Part shown: piece after piece, positions 33,070 through 42,070 of the stretch
Layout: every line of letters begins with the position of its first letter
Position numbering within the stretch: the first letter of the stretch is position 1
Assembly (NCBI GenBank): GCA_933822405.4
Contig: CAKOGP040001869.1
Location: 950,816-1,014,815 of the forward strand
Direction: 5' to 3'
Length of the DNA: 64,000 nt
From: Cylindrotheca closterium
Lineage: Eukaryota > Bacillariophyta > Bacillariophyceae > Bacillariales > Bacillariaceae
Position numbers and translations under genes: made by a program
The notes under the pieces: model-generated
What the model saw: the letters and a program-made list of their open reading frames with translations, nothing else
The model's database searches: none
Told to the model about the DNA's origin: nothing

Positions 33070-33570
33070 TGCGAATTGGTCTATTCGTTAGTTGTTACCA
33101 CCTTGTGGTAATTATGTAGTGCATTTTAAGAATATATATATATATATATAAGTATTATATACATCAGATCTACCGTATGGAACTAGTGGTGATGAATACC
33201 GTAGGACTACTCTGGTAAAGGTGGTATAAAAAAGAAACTAGAGTTCGGGGGTTAACCGTGTGTTAACGTTTCCACATGGATGAATCGCAGAAAATTTCCA
33301 TAGTCAGTAGCAGGCTTTCGCGGTAAAGTTGGTACGAGTGAAAATGCTTCAAGCCTTGGTCTTCCGTATGTCTTTCAGAACCAGCAGAAGTGAGTGAGGA
33401 ACATCAATACGATCCAATATACAGTGCGTCTCCGCCATTAGCATCCACAAATACCCTGAACAACATAACCTATCCTCCTCTTTATTCATTGAAGCGGTCA
33501 TTGAAACAACCCAGGTTCCACACAATCACAAAATTAGCATTCGAATATTTTATTACAAACAAACGCAACA
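33070..33570. other. Intergenic with AT dinucleotide run
   Basis: About 500 bases. A run of AT repeats spans 33131-33150 just after the monooxygenase. A frame at 33390-33674 overlaps the next gene's start and has no support. Confidence 0.6.
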
Positions 33571-34485
33571 ATGCTGCAGCGATCACCGCACTCCCTAGTT
33601 TCTGTATTTGTGGTCGTCACCAATATACTATTCCTTTGGTCACTGCCCATAACACAAGCCCAGCAAACCAATGAGAACCAAACAGACCGAAAGGAGCTCC
33701 GGTGCCCCGGCAATTGCGAGCCCAATGGCAAATGCATTCTAAACGATTCTGATGGAAGCCCGGTTCGGTGCGAATGCAATATTGGTTTCGCTGGAGCGGA
33801 TTGCAGTTTCCCCTATGAGCAGTGCCCCGATGGCTTTACGACCTGTTACGATGGTGCCAAATGCAGCCGTGGATTGTCCGACAAAGATGCCGGAGATGAA
33901 GATGGCCGGGGCGATCAGACGTATACCTGCGACTGCGAAGCAATGGTGGGCGTCAGTGACTTTGTCATTCAACAATGCGAGAATCCGCTGGACGATGTCT
34001 GCGAAATGGGGGTCCAGCTGAGTGAATATGCCTTTTGCACCAATTCGGGAACCTGTTTGAAACTGATTGACAGTGGCGAGGCGCACCCCGGTTGCGACTG
34101 CCCGGAAGAATTCGAGGGACGCCACTGTCAATACGCCGCGGGAACCGCACCTCCAGCGGAACTCATGTTGGTGTGGAATGCGGACCCGGACGAAGAAGGG
34201 GAGGACCCCATGGACGAAATTGCGGAAGAACCCACCAAGATATTGATCTGGATCGTTGCGGCAAGTGTATCCATTCTAGCAGCACTCGGGATCTTTGCTT
34301 GTTGTGTCTATGCCCGTCTGAAGAATGTTTCGGAAAAGAGACACGAAAAGTCCATTACGAGGATAGGGGTGATTAGTATTCGGGATGCTTCCACAGATTC
34401 CAAGGACGAGGAGAAATTTGATGACATCATCCTGGGAGGAGGATATAGTGATGATGAGTCGGATCACCACAAACACATCATCTAA
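33571..34485 (+). CDS. EGF-like single-pass membrane protein
   Basis: The ATG at 33571 gives 304 residues. Residues 1-30 form a signal peptide ending at TQAQQ. The ectodomain has about 16 Cys in EGF-like patterns: CPGNCEPNGKC to CECNIGFAGADC, and CTNSGTC to CDCPEEFEGRHC, which are the standard C-x-C and G-x-x-C ends. After an acidic juxtamembrane stretch (DPDEEGEDPMDEIAEE) a transmembrane helix (ILIWIVAASVSILAALGIFA, about 228-250) precedes a 55-residue tail ending in Asp/Ser and His residues (DDESDHHKHII). It is likely a type I surface protein for adhesion or sensing; there is no recognised intracellular domain. Confidence 0.82.
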   Translation: MLQRSPHSLVSVFVVVTNILFLWSLPITQAQQTNENQTDRKELRCPGNCEPNGKCILNDSDGSPVRCECNIGFAGADCSFPYEQCPDGFTTCYDGAKCSRGLSDKDAGDEDGRGDQTYTCDCEAMVGVSDFVIQQCENPLDDVCEMGVQLSEYAFCTNSGTCLKLIDSGEAHPGCDCPEEFEGRHCQYAAGTAPPAELMLVWNADPDEEGEDPMDEIAEEPTKILIWIVAASVSILAALGIFACCVYARLKNVSEKRHEKSITRIGVISIRDASTDSKDEEKFDDIILGGGYSDDESDHHKHII

Positions 34486-35134
34486 TTCAAGATGATGATG
34501 ATGATGATCGGGAATACTACATGGTACTATTGTAGCTAGTAGTATTTGCCAATGGGAAAATAAAATTGAATTGAATTCGGGACAACTGAACTAATGAATG
34601 AATGCATCAATGAATCATTATATTTTGCATGCGAGGTATGATGAAAAAAGCAAAAGGAAAGGAAAAACGAAAATGCCATGGAACTAGCACATGGTACCGA
34701 AGCCTGCTTCATTTCGTTTGTGGATTAGTTAGTACATATATCATAGCTAGAAACTATTTACATTTATAATTACATTCATCAATAAAAAATCAGCATGAGT
34801 GCATGGGCCAGCGGTCAGCTGCAGAAGCAACTTGGATCATCAGAAAATCTAAAATGTGTTGTTTAGAAAGCACGATTCATTCACATGTATTGATCACAAG
34901 AAAATTCGGCGAACGAGTCTTATGCAGTTTCATATATCACCATGCATAGTAGTTGCAAGCTATGATTCGAGTAGTAGATTGCCAGTAGATTGAGGAGAGA
35001 GAGAGAGAAAGCGCAGCATGTTGCGTTCTCAGACACTTCTGACTTTGGCTTTCTTTTTTAAAAATAAACGACAAAGGCAGAAATATTTTATATCGTTCAT
35101 TTCGTTTTTAGCATAATTGTATATCATCTATTGT
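34486..35134. other. Intergenic, AT-rich, between convergent genes
   Basis: About 650 bases with a GAT microsatellite at 34491-34509 right after the EGF gene and a GA run at 34995-35008. No gene is seen. Confidence 0.6.
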
Positions 35135-35914
35135 TCACTTTCTCAGCATTCGCTTGAGGATGTGCCCAGTTTGTTGCATACCAGGCATTGGTAGTGGATA
35201 CAGTTCACCCAAGGCTGTGACGTGGTTGAAGTAAGGCCCAAAGCTGGTGCTTTCCATCAAATCACTCTTTTCAACGTGAAATGGGGGGCCATGTTCTCGT
35301 CCAGAAGCCTTGTTTTTGACTTCAATGTACAAGGTTGCACCATCCTTTGCATAATCGGATAGTCGTTGGCAGAATGCCGGTCTTATATCCTTTGTCAGTG
35401 CTCCATAGGAGTCCTTGTCGTAAATTGCATCAAAGGAGTTTTCCAGTTCCGATCGCTTCTTCAGCATATCACCCTCGTACAAGGTGACTCTTCCACTGTC
35501 ATGCTTCCATACCAGTCCCTCGTCTTCCTTCGGGGTGGAAGTCCAGCCATCAGTACTACTGCCAAATTGCTGTCGCATGGCCGCCACTGCTTCCGGTACG
35601 AGATCAATGGCCGTCACGTCGTGCCCTTCACTCCAAGCATGAAATACAAATTTATCATCTCCCGCCAATGGACACAAAATCTTGAGTTTCCTGGCAGAGG
35701 ATGTAATAGTGTTGTCGGTAATATGCTTCAAGGCAATCTTCTTGGCGTCCAGGTTGTCCACCTTCCATCGTTGGTTACCACCATCCAGAATATCCTTCCA
35801 AGTATCGGACCAACCCATGCTGGCTGCTAATGATTGTGTTATCTGTATTTGTTGTAAAGTTAAAAATAACGAAAGAAGTTTAAGGAAAACTGATTGTTGT
35901 GGTAACCGAAGCAT
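35135..35914 (-). CDS. Thiopurine S-methyltransferase (TPMT) family methyltransferase
   Basis: The ATG at 35914 gives 259 residues with a hydrophobic N-terminus (LKLLSLFLTLQQIQITQSLA) that may be a signal peptide; another ATG at residue 33 (MGWSDTWKDIL) would remove it. The mature region begins WSDTWKDILDGGNQRWKVDN, the WxxxW pattern of TPMT proteins. The SAM-binding stretch is LKILCPLAGDDKFVFHAWSE followed by GHDVTAIDLVPEAV. The stretch SFDAIYDKDSYGALTKDIRP corresponds to the family's fDxIyDrgal region. Known members methylate thiols, halides or selenium/arsenic compounds; algal relatives include halide methyltransferases. The substrate here is unknown. Confidence 0.78.
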   Translation of the reverse strand: MLRLPQQSVFLKLLSLFLTLQQIQITQSLAASMGWSDTWKDILDGGNQRWKVDNLDAKKIALKHITDNTITSSARKLKILCPLAGDDKFVFHAWSEGHDVTAIDLVPEAVAAMRQQFGSSTDGWTSTPKEDEGLVWKHDSGRVTLYEGDMLKKRSELENSFDAIYDKDSYGALTKDIRPAFCQRLSDYAKDGATLYIEVKNKASGREHGPPFHVEKSDLMESTSFGPYFNHVTALGELYPLPMPGMQQTGHILKRMLRK

Positions 35915-36788
35915 CCGATGATGGGTGACGACGATGATGTTCTTGGAACTTTCTTGGAATAGGTACGATTATTACTGGTGATGTTGGGATACTCACATAC
36001 ATCATTTCCTTTTCTCGGAAAAAGGCTTTTTTTAGATCAAAAGCAAGGCCCTTTCGACGATATTCTTCGACTCACTGGACTTGCTTCGAAGAGCATCCAA
36101 AGTTTTTATCGGTATATAATCATCGACTGCACTACGGAAGTGCAAGATGTACAAATATCATGTCTTTGATTCGCCAATCAGCTAGAAGCCCCACCAAGAA
36201 AGTGCAACACGTACATACCCAAAGTCATAGGGGCGTGAGAGCCTCTAATAAATACTCCTCGAGACTTATTGGCACAAAGAAGGTATTCTAGCCCCTCCGA
36301 AAAAGACTATAATCAGAGTTTGCAGCGTTCCTAAGGTCATCCGGGCCCATCAAGATAAGTCTATAAGTTCATCTTGACCCTTCCGATAAAGTCTCTAAAT
36401 TCGTTCTGCGAAAACCACATATATAAACAAAAACCCTCCGTTCTCATCCCTGCGTGCACTTTTCACCTCTGACTAGCGTTCTACATTCAACATTGGGGTC
36501 TATTGTCTTTTTATTGTTCCATCCTGTCTTATGCGACGTGAACAATTAATCCCTTTTCCGTCCCATGTGACTTTTCGGTGCCGAAATGGTACTGAAAAGC
36601 TGCTGTCAACACTCTTCGCTGGCACTTTGTGCTCACAAACAGCCACAAAGTGTTCAGTTGCAGTTAATCGTGCTCCCGTATTTTTTTGACGTCTGAAAGT
36701 CAAAGGCCTCACAAAAAACAAAAGCATAATCTTTCCAGACCAGCAATCTTATACTTACCCAAACACACATATATACAATACATACAAC
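35915..36788. other. Intergenic, about 870 bases
   Basis: A divergent region between the methyltransferase and the acidic protein gene. No frame is convincing. A TATA-like CACATATATACAA lies shortly before the ATG at 36789. Confidence 0.55.
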
Positions 36789-37298
36789 ATGGGCGTCCGA
36801 ACTCCTTTCTACTTTGTTATTTGCGTCGATGACGACGAGGAAGTCGCTGAAAGTGCCCCTCAACCAACCATGGATGCCGACCTTTACAACTATTATTATG
36901 GCGATGACGACGACGAGGAAGATGATCACGACGATGGCGTGTACTCCGAATCCTCGTCTTGCCTGGACTACGATGACAACTCCTCACTCCTAGATGATAT
37001 TGACTCTGTCTATGGAGACGATTTGGATGAATGCGATTTCGACATTGACTTTCCAAGTTATTCCAAACGCGAAGTCCTTCATCCATTTCAACAATACAAT
37101 GCCACACTTCCTGTTGACAGTGATGAATACTTCAATGACTACGAAGACGATGAATATTCATTGCCTTCGGAGGAATGGGAAGAAACAATCAATGATGCTC
37201 GTCGGGAAGCTGTTGATGAAACAAGCGTCCTCTCCGTCATGGTCGACAAACAAACCAGACGGAGGCATGGCCGACGAGAAACCACAGATGTCCTTTAA
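36789..37298 (+). CDS. Highly acidic hypothetical protein
   Basis: The ATG at 36789 gives 169 residues. The composition is dominated by Asp, Glu, Tyr and Ser, with runs such as GDDDDEEDDHDD and SLLDDIDSVYGDDLDECDFD. The C-terminus turns basic (KQTRRRHGRRETTDVL). There is no signal peptide, transmembrane helix or known domain; the predicted state is disordered. The upstream TATA-like word and intact frame support a gene, but biased composition makes chance frames easier. I do not recognise it. Confidence 0.5.
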   Translation: MGVRTPFYFVICVDDDEEVAESAPQPTMDADLYNYYYGDDDDEEDDHDDGVYSESSSCLDYDDNSSLLDDIDSVYGDDLDECDFDIDFPSYSKREVLHPFQQYNATLPVDSDEYFNDYEDDEYSLPSEEWEETINDARREAVDETSVLSVMVDKQTRRRHGRRETTDVL

Positions 37299-37920
37299 AC
37301 CGTGCCAAAGGATGCTGTGCAACAAACAAGCAATCATGATACCAATACTGTACCAATAGCTAGAAAGAAACAAAATAGACTTGAAAATATTTCTACCAAA
37401 CTCTCATCCCAGTTCCTTGTTTTACCTAAGCAACAGGACGAGCAATAACGGCGAACAACAGCATTCGTGATTTTAAAGTTTGTGTTCCGATTCATTTTGA
37501 AACATCTTCTCGCATTCAAAATATGCCAAAAAGGTATATTCATATGATGTGTCAAATAGTTGTATCTTCCATGATAAAAGGGTTTTCTCGGAGCTCTCTT
37601 CTTTGTCCCAGTTTCGCTGGTCTTAAAGTATTGCAAGAAGACGCAACTCGCTCCTCGGTCGTTGGTGAGTTGACCTTAGTCCATTCCAGAAGACAGCGCC
37701 TCTCAACAGATTTTAGATGTAATGTTTACCGTACTAATAAGATCCATATATGCATTGTTCTTCATCATAACGTATTGACAAGACATCTTACCAAAGAGGC
37801 ACCTACGATTACACTGAAGAAGAAGTTACTGTAATTTCACGTTTGGTTCTTCCTTCGACCGTTCTACCGTACTGTACATATTTATGAGCGTTGAGATAAC
37901 CGTCAGCCAAGTCAACGACT
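37299..37920. other. Intergenic before the tandem family
   Basis: About 620 bases without a supported gene. It probably contains the promoter of the first tandem gene. Confidence 0.55.
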
Positions 37921-39342
37921 ATGAAATTTTCTGAGACGAAAATCAACCTCAACTCACAACACCGACGTGGTGGTTTGTCAACAACAACAACAACAACAAC
38001 AACGATGATTACCAGATATCACAGGTCATCAGGCGCCAAGGAGACATCTGATGCAGCGTCACCTCGCTACACATCCTCTCCTCAGTATGCGTTTGACGAC
38101 GAGCCTGCTCCTGCACCACGGGACCACCAGAAGAAAAAGAAATCCATTCGATCATTGGCGAATAAGAAATCACAACCAAGCCCATCTTCCGCTTTGTCTG
38201 CAAGTGGTGTTGATGCGGGCCAGTCCGCAGCAGGATCGACAGATTCGTCTTCGGGTGGAGGCTTGACCGATATTATGCAGTTTCTAAATGATCTTGAAGA
38301 ACAGGAAAATCAAGACAAGAAACAGAAAAAATTAGAACGCAAGATGTCCGGTGATCGATCCACTCTTTCGGCGGCTTCCTCTCTGGCGTATTCGGAAGGC
38401 TTATCAACGTTATGCTATTCGGAAGGTTCTGCCACCTTGAACACTTCGGATGGTGGAGGAACATTGGATGGATCTCATCTGGCAGGGGCCAAGCTACTGG
38501 GAAGTTTATTAGGTGAGCCGCCCTCCCCCCCGCAATCTACGAGTGGGTCCAAGGTATTGGACAGCCTATTGGGTGAGCCCTTCTCTCCCAAATCGACGAG
38601 TGGCGAATCAATGGATGCTTCTACATTGGTAGGTGGCAAGTTGTTGGACAGCAGCGTGCAAGGAGAGGAGGCCAAGGCATCCTCGAAAGTTGTTGGATAC
38701 AAGAGCAATCGGGATGAGTACTATTACAATACCGTAGTCGCTCCCATCCCTCTTTCCACGAATGACAAGTCCACAATACCGTCGCTAGACAAAAAGTACA
38801 ATAGTCAGCTCGTCTCTTCCAATCAAAAGGGCAATGATACTGTCGTTCCATTGAATTCTGCCACCTCCTACACGAGGAGTAGGAGCCACAACAGCCAAAC
38901 CTCCAACAGAAGTAGTGGTTCAGCTGCTGTCCCGTGGAATGCGAGCACTTCTTATGTGAGTCGACCCAACAGGACCAGTAGCTTTACGAGCAATACAACG
39001 AGCAATACGTCCAACAGTGCCTCTACTCCCGTCCCGTCAGATCCAAGTCCTACGCCTCTTGCTTCTGTTGCTGCGATTCAAGAACCGCCAAAGCTTGGCC
39101 TTGCGAGTAGCTACACAGAAGGTAGCACGGAAAGTCACAAAGCTGCTACTGAAGAGAGTAAAAGTCGCCGTAAGAAGAAGAGTTCCCGAAAATCTGCCGC
39201 GCAAGCGGTAGACCGCGACGAGGAATCGTATTTTTCGCGGACTTCGGGGCAAGATACTTCACAAGCATCCTATAGCCAACTGTTATGTGGTCTAGATCTG
39301 GCGAATGGCAGTAAGTCGCTGCGGGAATTTTTCGGCTTTTGA
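37921..39342 (+). CDS. Tandem Ser-rich family with CGLDL/FFxF tail, member 1
   Basis: The frame is open from ATG 37921 (473 residues); a second ATG at 38005 follows an ACA repeat coding for Thr and its context (ACGATGAT) matches the start of member 3, so the true start may be there. The protein is disordered and Ser/Thr-rich. Ordered motifs are SSPQYAFDD, a Lys patch, LTDIMQFLNDLEEQENQDKK, DRSTLSAASSLAYSEG, two related blocks (LLGSLLGEPPSP and LDSLLGEPFSP), NRDEYYYN, TRSRSHNSQTS, a basic patch (KSRRKKKSSRKS), DEESYFS, and the end LLCGLDLANGSKSLREFFGF. It has no membrane helix, targeting signal or known domain. Neighbours on the same strand share these motifs. I do not recognise the family. 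Confidence 0.75.
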   Translation: MKFSETKINLNSQHRRGGLSTTTTTTTTMITRYHRSSGAKETSDAASPRYTSSPQYAFDDEPAPAPRDHQKKKKSIRSLANKKSQPSPSSALSASGVDAGQSAAGSTDSSSGGGLTDIMQFLNDLEEQENQDKKQKKLERKMSGDRSTLSAASSLAYSEGLSTLCYSEGSATLNTSDGGGTLDGSHLAGAKLLGSLLGEPPSPPQSTSGSKVLDSLLGEPFSPKSTSGESMDASTLVGGKLLDSSVQGEEAKASSKVVGYKSNRDEYYYNTVVAPIPLSTNDKSTIPSLDKKYNSQLVSSNQKGNDTVVPLNSATSYTRSRSHNSQTSNRSSGSAAVPWNASTSYVSRPNRTSSFTSNTTSNTSNSASTPVPSDPSPTPLASVAAIQEPPKLGLASSYTEGSTESHKAATEESKSRRKKKSSRKSAAQAVDRDEESYFSRTSGQDTSQASYSQLLCGLDLANGSKSLREFFGF

Positions 39343-39923
39343 GAAGACTCGGTATAAGGGGATAGGGGGTGTCATGGGGTAAGAAGGGACAAGTGACAAA
39401 ATGGGGTGCGAAGAAGATGATCGATTTGCTCTGGTTGTGTATGAGCTATTGTATCGAGATAATCGCGCGTTTCTATTTTATGTATAAAGAAATCAGTCAA
39501 CCCAAATCGTGTGGGTTTGAAACGGGAAAAAACGGAACCGTCGGTATCGCAATCTGATGTGTGACAGAAAGTCATCTGAGGGTTTGTTTTCAATTGTAAC
39601 AATATTATATTTTAATAGATCATTGCTATATTATTATTTTACTCTCTGGCTTTCCATCGCTTTAGCTAGTGTGGTTAAAACTATAAGGTTTGGCGTGACG
39701 TTTGTTTCAACACCTTTCTTAAAAAAGTTACGTACCGGTATGATTGCTACCATCTGTTTCTCTAGAGGGCCATGGGTACTTCGTATTTTCTTGTACTCTA
39801 CTCCGCATCAATTTAGAGCGCGGGAATTGGATTTAAGTACTGGCTTGCTTTCCGTTCCGCTACGTACAAACCTAGTGCATCTCCTATCCGTTGCGAAAAT
39901 ACCTCCAAAACACAAACACAAAA
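39343..39923. other. 3' flank of member 1 with G runs, hairpin motif
   Basis: From 39358 to 39388 four G runs (GGGG, GGGGG, GGGG, GGG) are separated by 3, 6 and 6 bases, which meets the usual G-quadruplex pattern on the RNA-sense strand. At 39499-39517 AACCCA and TGGGTT arms flank a 7-base loop. AATAGATCATT occurs at 39614-39624. No gene is seen. Confidence 0.6.
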
Positions 39924-41558
39924 ATGATGAATTCCAACAATGAGGCCTCATTAGCGTCACCTATTGTCAGGTTTGACGAATCTGCTTCAAAGAAAGACAA
40001 GAAGAAAAAGAAAAGGAAAGTCAAGTTGTACTTGGGAGATGAGAAGACCAAGAAAGCAACGAATTCAGGAGATGTTGAGCTTTATGACATTTTGCAAGCT
40101 CTTCGCGTGGAGGATGTCATACGCATCTCTGGGCCAGTGAGTCATATGAAAGATACTATTGTTGCGGCGCTATATGATTACTCCGTGCAGCGAACGAAAA
40201 ACTTTATGAGGGGTGACATATTCTGGCTGCCTCCAGTGCAAGGAGTTGTCCCTGTGGAAGATTCCTTGTATGAAGATCTGTGCGTATGCTTGGATATTTT
40301 GCAGGATTCCACTTTGGCTACTCTTCAGGACTCCCCTGAAGAGAGATGGGACAAGGACGAGATGCTTATGGAATATCAGGTTCGAATCGATATTGAAATG
40401 GAGTTTATGAAGCCTCTTTTGATTGTTGATTTTTCCTTAATCACTTTTGTCTCAGAGGATGCGCAAACTGAATTTGAACGTTTTCTGAACCACTTGATGG
40501 TTCATTCCGGTGCGAAAATTATCAAAATTGAAACACCTTCCAGGACGATTGATCCATTGTCGGGCCAATCTCAATCTACAGGAGAGTCGACCAATTCTTC
40601 GAGCGAAGCCTTGACCGAAATCATCCGATTCCTGGAGGAAGAAGATAAAAAAGAAAGACGAGAACGCAAAGTGTCAAGTGATCGTTCCGCGTTTTCAATG
40701 GGGTCCTCTCTTGCTTATTCGGAAGGATCAACGCAGTTTGCTGCCAATTCGGATAGTGGAGCAACAATTGAGAGTGGAGCGACAGCGGACACAGGGTCAC
40801 TTTTGGCAGGGACCAAATTGTTTGGCAGCTTGATGGAGGAGCCTTCACTAGTCGGTGCAGAGCATCGAGCAAGAATAGATGATGACAGGTCGTTTGGCAG
40901 TCTGGAAGGAGAGCCTTCCGCAGAAGAAAGGTACAACCGGGATGATTACTTTTTCCAGATGGCAGCGGCTCCTAGTCCTTCGACCAAACCCACGACACGC
41001 ACCGTCGCCAACAAGTCCAGGAGTCAACAGTCCTTGGCTAATGTGGCTCCAAGGAAACCAAGTCCCATCGATGCGAATGGACCCACAAGGAGCAGGAGTT
41101 ACAACAGTCAGAGTAGCATTTCTTCCAATAGTGCTTCTACTCCTCTCCCATCATCACAAGAGCCCTTAAATGCTATTGCTCCAAGGAAATCAAGTCCAAT
41201 CGACGTGAATCATCGACCCACGAGGAGTAGGAGTTACAACAGTCAGAGCATCATTGCTTCCAATAACGCTTTCACTCCTGTCCGGTCATCATCATCGTTA
41301 TCAAGTCCCAATACGGCGCATCGGCTCCAGCGTACCAGTAGCCGCACTGGCAGCGCTCAAGAAAGAGCAGGGGGGGAGAGCCCGCGTCGCAGAAAGAAGA
41401 GGAGTGCCCGGAAACGAGAAATCGAAGACGAGGAGGAAAGTTATTTTTCCAATACTACGGATTATTCTTCCGCAGAGCGGCCATCCTTGAGCCACCTGTT
41501 ATGCGGTCTGGATTTGGGAGATGCCAGCAAGTCGCTTCGAAGATTCTTTTGCTTTTGA
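39924..41558 (+). CDS. Tandem Ser-rich family with CGLDL/FFxF tail, member 2, with extra N-terminal domain
   Basis: I start at the first ATG, 39924 (MMNSNNEASLASP), giving 544 residues; a few upstream codons start only at TTG. Residues about 35-215 form a folded-looking region absent from members 1 and 3, with alternating hydrophobic strands and helices (ELYDILQALRVEDVIRISGP, RGDIFWLPPVQGVVPVEDSL, KPLLIVDFSLITFVS). I cannot assign it. The family part follows: LTEIIRFLEEEDKKERRER, DRSAFSMGSSLAYSEG, LLAGTKLFGSLMEEPS, NRDDYFF, two copies of TRSRSYNSQS, a basic patch (RRRKKRSARKRE), EESYFS and the terminal SHLLCGLDLGDASKSLRRFF plus CF. Sharing order and tail with its neighbours supports homology by tandem duplication plus domain gain or loss. 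Confidence 0.77.
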   Translation: MMNSNNEASLASPIVRFDESASKKDKKKKKRKVKLYLGDEKTKKATNSGDVELYDILQALRVEDVIRISGPVSHMKDTIVAALYDYSVQRTKNFMRGDIFWLPPVQGVVPVEDSLYEDLCVCLDILQDSTLATLQDSPEERWDKDEMLMEYQVRIDIEMEFMKPLLIVDFSLITFVSEDAQTEFERFLNHLMVHSGAKIIKIETPSRTIDPLSGQSQSTGESTNSSSEALTEIIRFLEEEDKKERRERKVSSDRSAFSMGSSLAYSEGSTQFAANSDSGATIESGATADTGSLLAGTKLFGSLMEEPSLVGAEHRARIDDDRSFGSLEGEPSAEERYNRDDYFFQMAAAPSPSTKPTTRTVANKSRSQQSLANVAPRKPSPIDANGPTRSRSYNSQSSISSNSASTPLPSSQEPLNAIAPRKSSPIDVNHRPTRSRSYNSQSIIASNNAFTPVRSSSSLSSPNTAHRLQRTSSRTGSAQERAGGESPRRRKKRSARKREIEDEEESYFSNTTDYSSAERPSLSHLLCGLDLGDASKSLRRFFCF

Positions 41559-42070
41559 ACAACAAGATACCCAAGTCGTGTGGGTTACTGAATTGGGGGA
41601 TTGAAACTGTCAGACATGGCTTTGACCTTAAACAGATTGTCTGGTGGTTGGATACTATTGTAAATTATTATAGAATACTGTCGTTCTAAAAGATTTTATA
41701 CTTTTATACTTTTATACTTCAATATTTCTACCGTATACAGTAGTAAACTCTTTTTCGAGACTCCAACCACTACCGGAACCACCAGATACCTGGTACACCG
41801 GTACTTGTACTCTCCATCTGTCACATGTCGTACTTCGGTGAAGACATGAGCCGGCCCGTCTACCATCGTAAACATACTGAGCCGGTCCATCCACCATCTG
41901 TAACTAAGTTGAGCCTGTCCATCCTCAGTCGTTAACTAAAATAAACTCAAATGTCACGCATTTTTCACAAGCATTGGTGGGATCTCATTTTTCCCGCCTT
42001 CGAATCTCAACATTTAAAAAATATCTCTTGAGAAACACCAAAACATAGGTGCAGTCCATTATCCACGACG
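41559..42070. other. Intergenic between members 2 and 3
   Basis: A hairpin motif (ACCCA and TGGGT arms around a 7-base loop) sits at 41569-41585, directly after the stop of member 2. TTTTATAC repeats occur at 41694-41720, and three imperfect repeats at 41847-41940. No gene is seen. Confidence 0.6.
41847..41940. repeat. Three imperfect 31-32-bp tandem repeats
   Basis: Units start at 41847, 41878 and 41910, each opening with TGAGCC followed by a GTCYATCC- or CGTCTACC-like core and ending near TAAC or AAAC. They lie 130 to 220 bases before the start of member 3 and could be upstream regulatory repeats. Confidence 0.65.

Noticed and set aside
33131..33150. AT dinucleotide run as a possible origin or matrix element
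   Set aside because: It is a simple microsatellite with no supporting context.
33390..33674. 94-codon open frame before the EGF-like gene
   Set aside because: It starts at a non-ATG codon and overlaps the well-supported signal peptide of the EGF-like gene in another frame.
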